Positions 35,030 through 46,304 of a stretch of 64,000 nt of DNA are shown here, piece by piece. This stretch comes from Schistocerca nitens. Its lineage: Eukaryota; Arthropoda; Insecta; Orthoptera; Acrididae. The position numbers and the translations under genes were made by a program. The notes under the pieces are model-generated. The model did no database searches, was not told where the DNA came from, and saw only the letters and a list, made by a program, of their open reading frames with translations. The stretch is taken from NCBI RefSeq assembly GCF_023898315.1, contig NC_064622.1, positions 355,923,234-355,987,233 on the forward strand. The letters are read 5' to 3'. Position 1 is the stretch's first letter. Every line of letters starts with the position of its first letter.

Positions 35030-35167
35030 AGCAATGGAAAAACTGGAGAAGGTGCACCACCTGTAGTCATTGATGACGACGCTGTCTGTTGCATATGTAT
35101 GGATGGTGAATGCCAGAACTCCAATGTGATACTGTTCTGTGATATGTGCAACCTCGCTGTCCATCAG
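35030..35167 (+). CDS. Br140: Peregrin (BRPF) coding exon 5: first half of PHD1
   Basis: This exon encodes residues 238-283, phase 0 at both ends (acceptor GATGCAG|A, donor CATCAG|GTAAAA). It carries the PHD1 ligands C257, C260, C274, C277 and H282, with [19 protein letters not shown] being almost invariant in the family. PHD1 of BRPF proteins binds the unmodified histone H3 tail. The remaining ligands come from exon 6, so the finger is split by a 2.8-kb intron. Confidence 0.96.
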
Positions 35168-35650
35168 GTAAAATACAAGTTAATTTTTTTATGTATTGTT
35201 TAACTCTGATTTTTTTCGTAATAGCACATGTCACACCCATGTTACTCAGCATAAGTGATCTACATCTGTGATTTTCTTTATTTGGTAACCTAAAGCAGTT
35301 TGCCCAGCTACTGACTTTCTCAACTGATTACTGCACGAACGAACTAAATTGACCAGCAGCCTCTACATTAACTGGAACACCACTTGGTGTGATCACATTA
35401 GAGATTGCCCTCAATGACATACTGTATAAGTACTTACAGTTCATCGTTGGTATCCAGGCCGCTATGCAACAGTACAAAGCTTTGCCAGAATGATGGAAAA
35501 AAGTTGTGACTTGCCAGAATTTAATCACACATCTTTGGATTTGTATTCTAGCACGCACTTAGACAATAGAAAAACATAATTTGCATGTTAATAGATGAAA
35601 CAATTATTGGTACCAATAATGGAAATTTCTAGATGGAACAATATGCAAAA

Positions 35651-35949
35651 TAAGGGAAAGGTGACCACTTAACCTGTAATGGATCAATGCATGGAGCACA
35701 GCAACACATATAATGGAAAACAGCATTGACACCAGCTTTTGACCATTAGCTCTTTTTCCAGCAATAGCATACACATAACCACAGACACAAGCAAACACAG
35801 TGTTTGTATTTTGTTGTCTGTGAGGTTATGCATGCTATTGCTGGATAAAGAGCTAGTGCTCAAAAGGTAGTGTGAATGCTGTTTTCTGTTAAGTTTTACT
35901 GTGCTCCAAGCATTGATATGCTATAGGTGAGTGATATGTCTTTCCCTTA
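35651..35949. mobile_element. Foldback (inverted-repeat) MITE
   Basis: Nearly the whole 299 bp is one imperfect inverted repeat centred near 35800. Matching pairs include TAAGGGAAAG / CTTTCCCTTA at the ends, CATGGAGCACAG / CTGTGCTCCA, and CAGCAATAGCAT / ATGCTATTGCTG. A fragment of the same terminus seems present near 26114-26160. No coding sequence. Confidence 0.85.
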
Positions 35950-36460
35950 CTTTACATTTTAAAACTTTGTTTTTGGGAAGTTATTTGATTCAGAAGCCCA
36001 TTTCTTCTTTTTTTTCCCCTCTATATAAACTGGAAGCTACCATCATCAGTTTTCCTAAGCTACCATCATCTTCTCTTAATCAGCCATTTATTGAAGTTAT
36101 TTAGGGGTTGGGGGGCAAGATAAATAAGACCCTTGAGAAAAATGCATGGAGGGTGTGATATAGAATTAGAGAAGTTTGAAACTGAGAGACTTGGTGGAAT
36201 TATGAAATTGAATGGGAATGAGGACAGAGGACCAGGAGGCCACAGAAATGTCGACTTTGTATGAAGGATGAGCTCTAACTCACTTTGAGCCCTGGAAGAT
36301 AGTGTGATCAACGAGTTTTCGGAGGGAAGTTCCCAACTGCCAGGATGGGGGTTACGCTTCACCCCCCTCCACCCCCACCCTTTTTTTGAGGCGGTGGAGG
36401 CAGATACAGCTGTCATAGGTTGTAAACCAGATGACAGTGAGCTGAATAGTGTGAAGTGAA
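35950..36460. other. Intron 5 segment, no recognised element
   Basis: A 116-codon minus frame (36416-36066) has no motif. A short C-rich patch lies near 36360-36385. Confidence 0.5.
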
Positions 36461-36529
36461 TGTTAGTTGTCAGTGTGTCTCCAATTACAGTTTTTCAGTG
36501 ACCAGTTAAAAGGCAGTTGTAGTTCATGA

Positions 36530-36910
36530 AATATATTCGCAATTGCGAGTACGAACTGCCATACGCCGTATAATGGAATGACGACAATGAAAACTTTTGT
36601 GCCCGAACGGGACCTGAACCTGAATTTCCCACTTATCATGAGCAGTTGCCCTACCATTTGGCTATCTGTGCCAATTCATGGCCAGACCCAAACTTCCATA
36701 TGTCGTGAACTATGTGTCTACATCATATACTCGTACACCCCTTATGTATATTCCTGTACATGGGAGACATTTTACTTGAAAGTTACTAGCCCAGTTTAGG
36801 CGATAAGTATGATGTTGCAGTGCCTGTATTATTCCCTATTACAAAGTAATGCATGCATGAAAGAACTTTACATTGTAATTTGGAATAACACAGGCACTGC
36901 AGTATCACAA
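36530..36910 (-). mobile_element. tRNA-headed SINE-like repeat with terminal hairpin
   Basis: On the minus strand, ATAGCCAAATGGTAGGGCA (A box) and AGGTTCAGGTCCCG (B box variant) lie around 36600-36675. At the other end, GCAGTGCCTGTATTATTCC (about 36814-36832) pairs with GGAATAACACAGGCACTGC (about 36882-36900). This hairpin layout echoes the repeat at 22690-23160. Borders are approximate. Confidence 0.55.
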
Positions 36911-36952
36911 TTGTAGTTCTTGCTGTGAAATTGATGGTTTGCTGTCCAAGTT

Positions 36953-36953
<1 letters not shown>

Positions 36954-37040
<87 letters not shown>
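36954..37040. repeat. Compound microsatellite (CT)n(GT)n
   Basis: About 40 bp of CT followed by about 46 bp of GT. Confidence 0.95.
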
Positions 37041-37042
<2 letters not shown>

Positions 37043-37968
37043 TGTCTCTGACAAGACAAGATGTTCACGATGTTTCAATGAAAGGACTGGATTAGTAAGC
37101 CCTCCATGGATATTTGGGACATGTTTTGTATCTGGATAATAGACCATGTGGCAATCTGTTGATAACAAGATTGGTAAGAGGATTGACCAGGATATTTCAT
37201 ATGATGACCAGAAGCACATTTCTTGGTCTGGCACAGTCATGATGATGTTAGTATTTTCTGTGCAATAGTACAATTAAAGTGTCAACTTTATCTGTGCAAT
37301 AGTTTTCTTCGTATTGTATTGTAGCCACATAGAGTTGGACTGGTTTAAATGAATAAACTGGAATATCATGTCATCCTAAATTTCTCTTGTTTTTGACAAT
37401 TTATTGTCACCAGAAATTAATCCAAAGAGGTTCAAGCTTTATAACAAAACTTTGTGTTGTAGTTGGCACTTGTCCACTCAACCATAAGAGGGAAGGGGTT
37501 TCTTCCTGTGCAAAGAATATATAAAACTAAAAAAGCATATAGTACAATAAACTATGTAAAATGATGTCCAGTTATATTGGTGAGGAGGGATAGACGTTTG
37601 AGTCTCTTGAAACTGTGCTTCTAAAATGATGATAGTAGCACCATGCAAAAATTTGATGTGGATTAGACGTAGTTCTCTTAATTTAGTTGGACAATACTTT
37701 CTGGCCCTCTTCTTCTTCTATTTTCAATGTTTTGTTTCTCTGTAGTTTTGTAGAAATAACTTCTGGTTTTGAAAGACAAAAGTTCCCCTTCTTTAAAATA
37801 ATAATAATAATAATAATGGGAGAAATAAATATCTGTATACATTCAGACATTCCAAATAAACCATACTAGCAGCTTTTCTCACATTAAGTATAATCCTGTT
37901 GTTAGTATTTTTGTGTGTGGCACTGAAAAAAAAGTGACTAAAATCTTTTACTTTCTCATTTATTTTAG
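37041..37968. other. End of intron 5, no recognised element
   Basis: AT-rich, with a short (AAT)n run at about 37798-37817. It ends in the exon 6 acceptor. Confidence 0.5.
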
Positions 37969-38157
37969 GATTGTTATGGAGTACCATACATTCCTGAAGG
38001 ACAGTGGCTCTGCAGACGGTGTTTGCAATCTCCATCGCGAGCTGTCGATTGTGTGCTATGCCCTAACAATGGGGGAGCATTTAAGCAGACAGATCGTGGA
38101 CACTGGGCACATGTTGTCTGTGCGCTGTGGATTCCTGAAGTTCGATTTGCAAACACG
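37969..38157 (+). CDS. Br140: Peregrin (BRPF) coding exon 6: end of PHD1, zinc knuckle, start of PHD2
   Basis: This exon encodes residues 284-346, phase 0 at both ends (acceptor TATTTTAG|GA, donor ACACG|GTAATT). C285, C298 and C301 complete PHD1 ([18 protein letters not shown]). C311 and C314 begin the knuckle and pre-PHD module, and H331 with C334 continues it ([13 protein letters not shown]). Together with exon 7 this forms the PHD-knuckle-PHD (PZP) module that contacts H3 and DNA in BRPF proteins. The match to vertebrate BRPF1 is nearly residue for residue. Confidence 0.96.
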
Positions 38158-39032
38158 GTAATTATTTGTTTTTTATGGTTTACAAAGAGGTGTTCTTTTA
38201 TTGCTTCCAGTTATTTTGGTTTATGTAATAGGAAACATTGTTATTTCATGGCATTTTCCATTCTTTACATTCTCTTACCTTATGCAATGTGTTATTATTT
38301 ATGGCTTCTTTGTGTGTTTGTGGTCAGGGAGGAGGCATGCGTGTGGGTGAGATTGTCCATGTGCATGTGAATGTGTACTTACATGTGGGTGAATGCTTGT
38401 GTGCTTGCTTAAACAAAAGAATTCCAATCTTTTATCTATGAGGCACTGTTAGAAAAATCATAGTGTTGTTCAGCCCAGTGAAACAGATATGTCGGTCGCG
38501 ACATGAAATGACCAATATTGATGTTAAACTTGTGCCGCAGGGTACCCAATTAACAAATCGTTATGTGAATTTCAGTAAGTGTACTTACCCTTTCTGAATT
38601 TTTAGTGCTTTGATGTTGCTGCATCTGGCAGAAATTTCTGGTAATGTAACAGCCTCCAAATTGTGGTGTTGTGTCTATCATTCTCTGCACTTTCATTTAG
38701 CAGAAGGATTTAAATTTAAGATGGGATGGTCAAGCAGCACTAAAAAGTGTCATCATGAAAAATCTCCTACAGAAAGCCTGAAATGAGTAGTTTGTGCAGG
38801 CAGAACAATACTGCTGTCGTCCTTATTACTTAGTACTGAAATGTATAGCTATGGTGAGAGAGGTGACTACTATAATATTTTGGGTGCAAGGATTCCCATG
38901 TCTTCGAGATAAATGACTCATGCCATTCACAAACTATTCAGCGTTGATTTTTCTGCCTTTTCAACAGTAGGAAGGAAATTTATCTAGTGTAAATTATATT
39001 TGTATCCTGTACACAATGTATTTTGGTTATAG
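38158..39032. other. Intron 6, no recognised element
   Basis: 875 bp. A GT-rich stretch lies at 38300-38400. No transposon features were seen, which makes it the cleanest intron longer than 100 bp in the window. Confidence 0.6.
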
Positions 39033-39231
39033 GTTTTCCTGGAACCAATTGACAGCATTGAGACAATTCCACCTGCACGATGGAAATTAACTTGTTATAT
39101 CTGCAAGCAGCGTGGTGTTGGTGCATGCATCCAGTGCCACAAAACAAATTGCTATGCAGCATTTCATGTAACCTGTGCTCAACAGGCAGGCCTTTTTATG
39201 AAAATGGACACAGTACGTGACTCTAACACAG
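39033..39231 (+). CDS. Br140: Peregrin (BRPF) coding exon 7: extended PHD2 core
   Basis: This exon encodes residues 347-412 plus one base of codon 413. It starts at [19 protein letters not shown] and carries Cys/His pairs C367/C370, C378/C381, C386, H391 and C394 of the extended PHD2 finger, followed by [10 protein letters not shown]. The acceptor is GGTTATAG|G and the donor ACAG|GTATTT. The upstream intron is short (875 bp), while the downstream one is 16.9 kb, the largest complete intron here. Confidence 0.95.
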
Positions 39232-39680
39232 GTATTTAACTTTTATGTTGTATGCTCATTTACAATGGAGATCGTTTGAGAAGTATGTGTACTCTTTTTT
39301 TTATGAAGACTGTGAAGAATGTAATATAAATATGCAGTTGTCAGTATTATGTAGTCTAATCACCTGTTATTTGGTGGTAACATAGGATTATATTCTCACC
39401 ATTACTCAACACACAAATGTATGGTCATGCCACTATTTCAGATAATAACAATTAAAGCTTTTGGAGCAACTGTAGCTGCACTCTGTGCAGCCTCCATTCT
39501 TACAACAAACTGAAAAAGTTACTCCTTGACAATTCCTTCTATTCAATAGAATAATTTCTATTTTTGTAATCTGTAAGAGATAGTAGGTAGGTAGAAGTTA
39601 CAAACTCACACCTGAAACTAACTGACTAAATCAAAGTGAAAAGTCTAGGATAGTTGGACCTTTGCATCTGGAGACAGTGG

Positions 39681-39682
<2 letters not shown>

Positions 39683-39771
<89 letters not shown>

Positions 39772-39806
39772 CTATTTACAAAGAGGTAGTATTTACAAAG
39801 AGGTAG
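39683..39806. repeat. (GT)n(GA)n microsatellite plus 17-bp tandem duplication
   Basis: GT repeats then GA repeats to about 39768, followed at about 39774-39806 by two copies of ATTTACAAAGAGGTAGT. Confidence 0.9.
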
Positions 39807-40740
39807 TTTGTCTGAAAGCTGAAATAATTCTAGCAGTCTTTTTCATTGTGCCTGCCTGCAACTTAACACCACCTCTATGTGGTGTGGTTTAACTTGCCAA
39901 GACTGTTTGTAACACACATCCAGAAGTGCGGCAGCTTTGCTGGAGATTGAAGAATGTAATACTTCTCTTGCTTCATTGGAAGAAGTCACCAACTGACGTA
40001 TCAGTCAAGTGGAGTAATTGCATGTAAGTGGAATCTGTGACAGTATGCAACATTTCAGTTGAACTATATGATGTCTATTTGTGTACTCACAGGTGTTTCG
40101 TAAGCCAGTGAAATATGTCCCTGTCACATTGGATAAAAAATCTTACTTCTTTAGGGGTGCCATGTGGAGACATCTCTATGTTGACAGGATTGTGTTGTGA
40201 ACCTGTAAAGTATCTCTCGGCACTAATAAAACATCCAGTGCACGATGGGATTCCATTGACTCCTGTTGTTGGCTTGGCTAGCTGGTTGCCAAGGCTGCTA
40301 CAACAGCAATTTGGCTAAGGTTTAGCAGGCTAATGTGTGGCGATTTGCAGGCAAAGGTATAGTGTGTATTATGCCCCCATACTGCTAGAGCATTGTTGAT
40401 CCCACTCCGGACCATGATGACTCATTGAGCTGTACCATTTTGTCGGAAACCGTGTAGTCAGCTGATCCTGCCCTCGCTGGACAGGTAGGCTCTTTACACG
40501 AGAAAGTGCCAGCAGTGATGAGAAGAAACGGAGGCACCAGATGGCTCCCTCACCCAGCAGTGAGTGCAAGTTCATCTATATATACAACACTACTCTGCAA
40601 TTCAAGTGCCTCGCAGAAGGTTCATTGGACCACTTTCACAATAATTCTCTGTTATTCCACACTCGAAATGTGCAAGAAAAAAATTAAAGACCTATATCTT
40701 TCTGTGTGAGCTCTGATTTCCCCTATTTTATTATGATGAT
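39807..40740. other. Intron 7 segment, no recognised element
   Basis: No coding frame with a recognised motif and no terminal repeats. Confidence 0.5.
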
Positions 40741-40757
40741 CATTTGTTTCTCCTTGT

Positions 40758-41117
40758 CTAGGCTGGTGTCAACAAACTATTTTCGCATTCAGAGGAGAAA
40801 GCTGGTGATTGAAGTTTCATGAGAAGATCTCGCCGCTGCGTGAAATGCCTTTGTTTTAATGGTGTACGCCCCAAATCCTGTATCGTGACCTTGACACTCT
40901 CTCCCCTATTTCTCAGTAATAAAAAACATGCTGCCCTTCTTTGAACTTTCATGGTGTACTTTGTTAATGCTACCTGGTAATGACCCCACACTGTGCAGCT
41001 GTACACCAAAAGAGGACAGACAAGCATAGTGTAGGCAGTCACTTTAAGAGATCTGTTGCATCCTCCAAGTGTTCTGTCAATAAAACATGTTGTTTGGTTC
41101 ACCTTCCCCCATAACAT
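40758..41117 (-). pseudogene. LINE reverse transcriptase C-terminal fragment (minus)
   Basis: A 119-codon open minus frame with TAYTMLVCPLLVYSCTVWG, KVQRRAACFLL and LKQRHFTQRRDLLM matches the segment downstream of the RT domain in Jockey/CR1-like LINEs (LVYSLLVYGIIAWG, IQKRAIR...). It lies head to head with the + LINE that follows. Confidence 0.75.
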
Positions 41118-41159
41118 TTTCTATTTTCTTTCCAATTTAAGTTGTTGGTAATTGTAATT

Positions 41160-41963
41160 TCTAGCAAAAGCTGAAATGCCTAACTCCATTTTCAAATGTA
41201 TTTTTACAAGGGAAAACCCAGGAGAATTGCCCCAATTTAATCCTCATACCACTGAAAACATGACTGAAATAAGTATTGGTGTCTGTGGTGTTGAGAAACA
41301 GCTGAAATCGTTAAAATTGAACAAAGCTCCATGCCCTGATGGAATATCTGTCAGATATTATTTTGAATTTGTGGCTGAGTTAGTCCCCTCTTCAAACTAT
41401 AATCTATCATTGAACCCTCGAACAAAAAACCATGCCCAGTTCTTGGAAAAAGGCACAGGTCATGCCCGTCTACAAGAGGGGTAGTAGAAGTGATCCATAA
41501 CACAACTATCCAGTATCCTTGACATCGATTGGTCGTAGAATCTTAGGACATATTCTGAACTCAAACATAATGAGATATCTTGAACCGAATGACCTTCCAA
41601 ATGCCATCCAGCATGGATTTCCAAAACATCGATCTTGTGAAAACCGAATCACACTTTTCTCACGTGATATACTGCAATCTTTGGGTCAGGACAAACAGGT
41701 AGATTCAGTATTTCTTGATTTCCAAAAAACATTTGACTAAATACCGCACCTATGCTTATTGTCAAAGGTATTATCATATGGGGGTATCAATTGAAATTTC
41801 TGATGGGATGGAGGACATTTTTGGTAGGGAGGACACATTATGTTATTTTGGATGGAGAGGCATTATCAGATGATGTAGTAACTTCGTGTGTCCCCGGGGA
41901 AGTGTGTTGGGACCCTTGCTGTTCATGATGTATATTAATGACCTTGCAGGCAATATTATTACA
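41160..41963 (+). mobile_element. Jockey/CR1-like LINE, 5' half of an interrupted copy
   Basis: The + strand reads LKLNKAPCPDGISVRYYFEF, then ASIGRRILGHILNS-like, FPKHRSCENRITLFS, DKQVDSVFLDFQKTFD and PRGSVLGPLLFMMYINDLAG, the RT domain in order with frameshifts. It breaks at the TIR element (41964) and resumes at 44184. Confidence 0.85.
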
Positions 41964-44183
41964 GGGTGTATACGCTCTGGTAAATGTGGGGAAAACCCGG
42001 GAATTTTTTCATCCGGGAGAAAATCGGGGAAAAATATCGGAATTTTAAAGAATTCTGGGAATTTTTTGTTGTTTTAGCTTTCAGTTAAATTTTTGTAGTT
42101 TTGGCTGGTAAGAACTGATACTTTAACAAAGAATTTTACTTAAGCTTGTTATTGCAATATAATACTGCAGCAATAAAACGTAAATGAGAAAAAAAAAACT
42201 TAAGTTAGAAAGGAAATGCGTCATTTACAGCAACAAAACACAGTGCACACACAAGCATCTGCCAACAGCAAAATGTGTGGAAGGCTTTAGGACGAACATA
42301 TGGGATACCTATGTCATCGTGGCTTCGCAGGCACGGTAAGCCATTTTCTGGCGCTCTACTGCTGAAACGAAATCTCAACAGGTCGCCAGAAAATATTGCA
42401 ATTAGTTCTTTGAAACATGTTACTTTCAAAATACATTTAATTTTATGCAGTATGAGTTATTTTCATGTGCGAACATGCTTTGAGTTTCTTAAATCACAGA
42501 GCGTTTGGTTTTCATTTAAAGCTTAACACTTTGAGGGCCAGCCACTTAGAAGTATTTAGAGCCCAGAAGACCAGACATTTACATCATTTCTTAAAATTTT
42601 ACTGGTGTTTTTGTGTGATATATATCGAAGTGTAACACCTGCTAAAAAGACAAATATTATATGTTGAACCTTAGCTTTTCTTGTAGGTACTCTTTGTACA
42701 TTAATTTAAACCATTAACTTTTCCTTGTGTGTTCACACTGCTTAACAGTGATGTTGCTACAGGCTGACTACATTATGTGCCCTATGCTCTGGATCACTAC
42801 TTTTACATGCGACACATCTTCTGTAAGACGAAAACCGAGTTTCAGAAACAGTTTTTTGCTGTCGTGTTTACATGTTAAGGTCTGAAGCGGATTTGCTAGC
42901 CCAGTTAATTATGGCACCTGGAAAACAGCAGATGTAGTTTATGATTCAGTCAGGACAATCACTATGTCTCTTCAGTTAGACGAGGTGTAAACAGCTTCAG
43001 TCTAATATTTCTACTTATCCTTCATTGTATGAAAAGCCACTCCGTCAATATTAGCCGAAATTTTTTAAAAACAAGACGAAACCTGACAGTCAAGGCATGC
43101 TTCAATACCGATTGCGAAACTGAAAAAAAGGCAAACAGAAGCAGATTCCCAAAATCGATTTTGAAGTGATTACATGACTACCCAGGAGCGGTATTGGGCA
43201 ATCGATTTGCAGAATCGGTTTTTGGAGCCCCATGTAAACGCAGTGAATAATTGCTATGTGAGATCACGTGACATGAGCTATGATGGGTTTAGAAAAGTGC
43301 ATGGCAATCTCGATTTCAATGCTTCGGAAATTAATGTTCTGTGTTTGAAGAAAGTTGACTATATGCAGTGTGTACATAAAGTCTGGGAACACTTTCAGTT
43401 ATTTATTGCACAAGAACTAAATGTTGTACAGATGTCATACATATTGCTTTTTTTTTTCCAGTATGCAAACCATGAGTGACCTGGCAGACGTTAATACGGT
43501 AATCAAATTCTTGCCATACCCGTCCCGGCACGGCATCGTCGACTGTGGCTGTCGCTTACCGTATTCTCTCCCAGAGCTCTGCTACATCGCGTGGTAGAGG
43601 TGGTACATAAACCAGACTTGTAATGTTTCCCCACAGAAAAAAAGTCTCACAGAGTGAGATCTGGGGATCGGGGAGGTCATTTCATGAAACAACTGTCCCC
43701 TTCTTTAGCATGTCCGATCCATCGATACGGCAGCTCCGTGTTCAGTACCCACGAACTTCCCAAACTACACTGTGGTGGTATACATGAAAACAAACTTTCA
43801 TGGTTTCTCTTCGAAATGACATATATACGATATCTGTACAATGTTTGGTTCTTGTGCAATAAATAATTGAAAGTGTTCCGGACTTTATGTACACCCTGTA
43901 CTTTCGTAATACAAAAATATGCAGCGTACATGTTGCTGCAAATCAAAGATCTTCCAAAACGCATTTTTTTCTGGGGATTCGTTTCCTAAAGTGGTGGGAG
44001 GCTCTACGCCAGTGTATAAAATCTTAACCATTTGAAGGACTGATAAGTTTTATGACCCCAAGGGAAAGTATACTGTCACTTAACACTGAAAAAGCGTATT
44101 TTCACCTGGGAGAAAGTTTATTTTTTAACCGGGAAATCCAGGAAAAACCTGGGACTATTTTTTCTTTGTCATCGTATACACCC
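41964..44183. mobile_element. TIR element inserted in the LINE (non-autonomous)
   Basis: The ends GGGTGTATACG and CGTATACACCC are exact inverses, and both ends have CCGGGAA/CCCGGGAATTT phrases. The interior has no transposase of its own except an inserted mariner fragment (43366-43898). The right end is followed by a short duplicated segment (GTATACACCCATACCAT twice, 44174-44212). Confidence 0.75.
43366..43898 (-). mobile_element. Deleted mariner-like element, third nesting level
   Basis: Inverted repeats of about 50 bp, starting CAGTGTGTACATAAAGTCTG at the left with the right end complementary to CAGGGTGTACATAAAGTCCG, bound 533 bp. On the minus strand the C-terminal transposase end is visible in broken frames (a WPP/SPDL-like segment near 43670, RDVAELWERIR, RVWQEFDYR). 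The right flank is TA, and the left flank TG is probably a mutated TA. Confidence 0.85.
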
Positions 44184-44616
44184 ATACCATACCACGTATA
44201 CACCCATACCATATAGAACTAACAGGGGATATTAAATGTAGACAGAGAAGAGCAGCACGAATGGTCACAGGTTTGTTTAATCCATCAGAGAGTCACAGAG
44301 ATACTGAAGGAACTGAACCGGAAACCTATCGAAGATAGAGGCAGACTATCCCGAGAAAGTCTATTAACAAAGTTTTGAGAACGGGCTTTAAATGATTACT
44401 GTAGGAATATACCACAACCCCCTACATATTACTCACATAGGGGTGACTGTGTGAATAAGATTAGAATAATTATTGCACACACAGAGGCATTCAAATGATC
44501 ATTTGTTCCATGCTCCATACATGAATGGAACAGGAAAAAACCCTAGCAACCGGTACAATAGCACATACTCTCTGCCATGCGCCTCATGGTGGTTTGCAGA
44601 ATATAGATGTAATGTA
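44184..44616 (+). mobile_element. Jockey/CR1-like LINE, 3' half of the interrupted copy
   Basis: Resumes with CRQRRAARMVTGLFNPSES (RT C-terminal region) and continues to the family's 3' terminus (CATGCGCCTCATGGTGGTTT, then ATGTAGATGC) near 44616. Confidence 0.8.
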
Positions 44617-45100
44617 GATGCTTTTAGATTTGATTGATTTTTTGTGCAACCAAAGTTTAACGGATTCCTTTAGCACTTACGTGGATGACCTCACACTTGT
44701 TATTTGGGGTCTGTTGCCAATTTTCGCACCATCCAAATATCTTATCTAAATCATTTTGCAATTGGTTTTATTCTTCTGATGACTTTGTGAGTCAATAAAC
44801 ATCATCATCTGCACACAACCTAAGACTGCTGCTCAGAGTGTCTGCTAAATTGTTTATAAAGGTAAGGAACAGCAGAGGGCCTATTGGGGAATGCCAGAAA
44901 TCACTGCTGTTTTACTCAATGACTTTCTGTCAGTTACTATGAAGTATGCTATGATGGGAAACGATGCATCCAGTCACATACCTGAGACAATATTCCATAA
45001 GCACGCAATTTGATTACAAGCCACTTGTGAGGTACGGTGTCAACAGCATTTGGGAAATATAGAAATACGAAATCAGTTTTAAATCCATTGTTGATTTCAA
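44617..45100 (-). pseudogene. LINE RT fragment (minus), tail to tail with previous
   Basis: The minus strand resembles the RT core and following region (LQNDLDKIFGWCENWQQ-like, and a DDD-containing box near 44800). Stops are frequent. It abuts the 3' end of the + LINE. Confidence 0.55.
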
Positions 45101-46300
45101 ATTGATTGTGTATTTCTAGATGATGATGTCAGTGTGATAAGCACCATGAGATGTACTAGTGTTGGAAGACCTTCAGTCTCCCCGTCAACGATGTGGTAGG
45201 CAGCAACCAGTGTGAAGTCTCATGAGTGGAGGTTATGGTTACTTGAAAGTTGTCATCTCAGGGGGTGGCAAGCAGCTTATTCATGAGAAGTGCTGGAACA
45301 TTTAACACATGAATGTTACTGCACTGTAACAGTTATTGAATTGAGTGCTTCGGTTCAAACAAAGTTGATCCTAATTCAGATCTGAAGTATTTATGGAGAT
45401 GGAGGTACTGGCATGAGGTTCTATTCACTATCACCAAATATAGCCCGGTTCTGTACTAGAGGTCAGTGGTTCTCATACCACTGTGTTTGCTTAACAATTT
45501 GTATGTGGCTCTTTAACTTCACTGTCAAGTCTCTAAAACATGTTATTGCGTCCGAGGTAATGCTTGTTGCTTCATGTAACAAGAGCTGATGGCTGACATT
45601 TTCCTGTATGTGTAACGTGTGCCTAGCAATTGGTGCTGATGTAGCAATGTGTGCTCATGTATGCAACCAACTTGCAATGTTGTTTGTTTCTTTCTGCTGC
45701 ATAGCTATGTCACCACCTCTGCCTGTTGTTACATGTGACTGTGTTTGCGTGAACTTCAGAAAAATTTTAGTGTTTTTCCCCTTTTCTACAGGGAATTTTA
45801 ATTCCTTCCCTTTTTTACAGTTCCTTCTAGTGTAATATGAGTTGTGGCATTAATTATCACATCCGAATGTGTATGACCAATCATAGTTCTCTTGAAGAAA
45901 AACGGGCACTACACACTTATAGGAAATGGCATGAAATATGTTTACTTCTGGCCTTTTTCACTCCTCCAATGACGTTACAGTTTTTGTACTTCTGCGTTAA
46001 GGCATCATACTTGTTTAATTTTTGAATAAATAAAATATTGATTTAAATAACACACAGAGTGAAGGTAACCACGAACACGTAGTTGAGGCATTGTGTGGTC
46101 AAACAAGACTGGCAACATTGCTAAGTTCGTGGACAGTGACCTTCAGAGATAACTAATACAGAACGCGTACCTCCAGCATTTCCCCATTCTCTTAAATACT
46201 GCCCATGTAGTTTTCACGAAATAAATGGCGCCATATTTTATCATTATACTGCTGTTAAAGTTTGTATTTCATCCACTCCAATTGCTTCTATGGTAATATT
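45101..46300. other. Intron 7 segment, no recognised element
   Basis: Two short + frames (45608-45835, 45837-46025) have no motif. Confidence 0.5.
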
Positions 46301-46304
46301 CTGC

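Noticed and set aside
42530-42560. Possible piggyBac end (TTAACACTTTGAGGG)
   Set aside because: The terminus differs from CCC and no matching second end was found in the neighbourhood.
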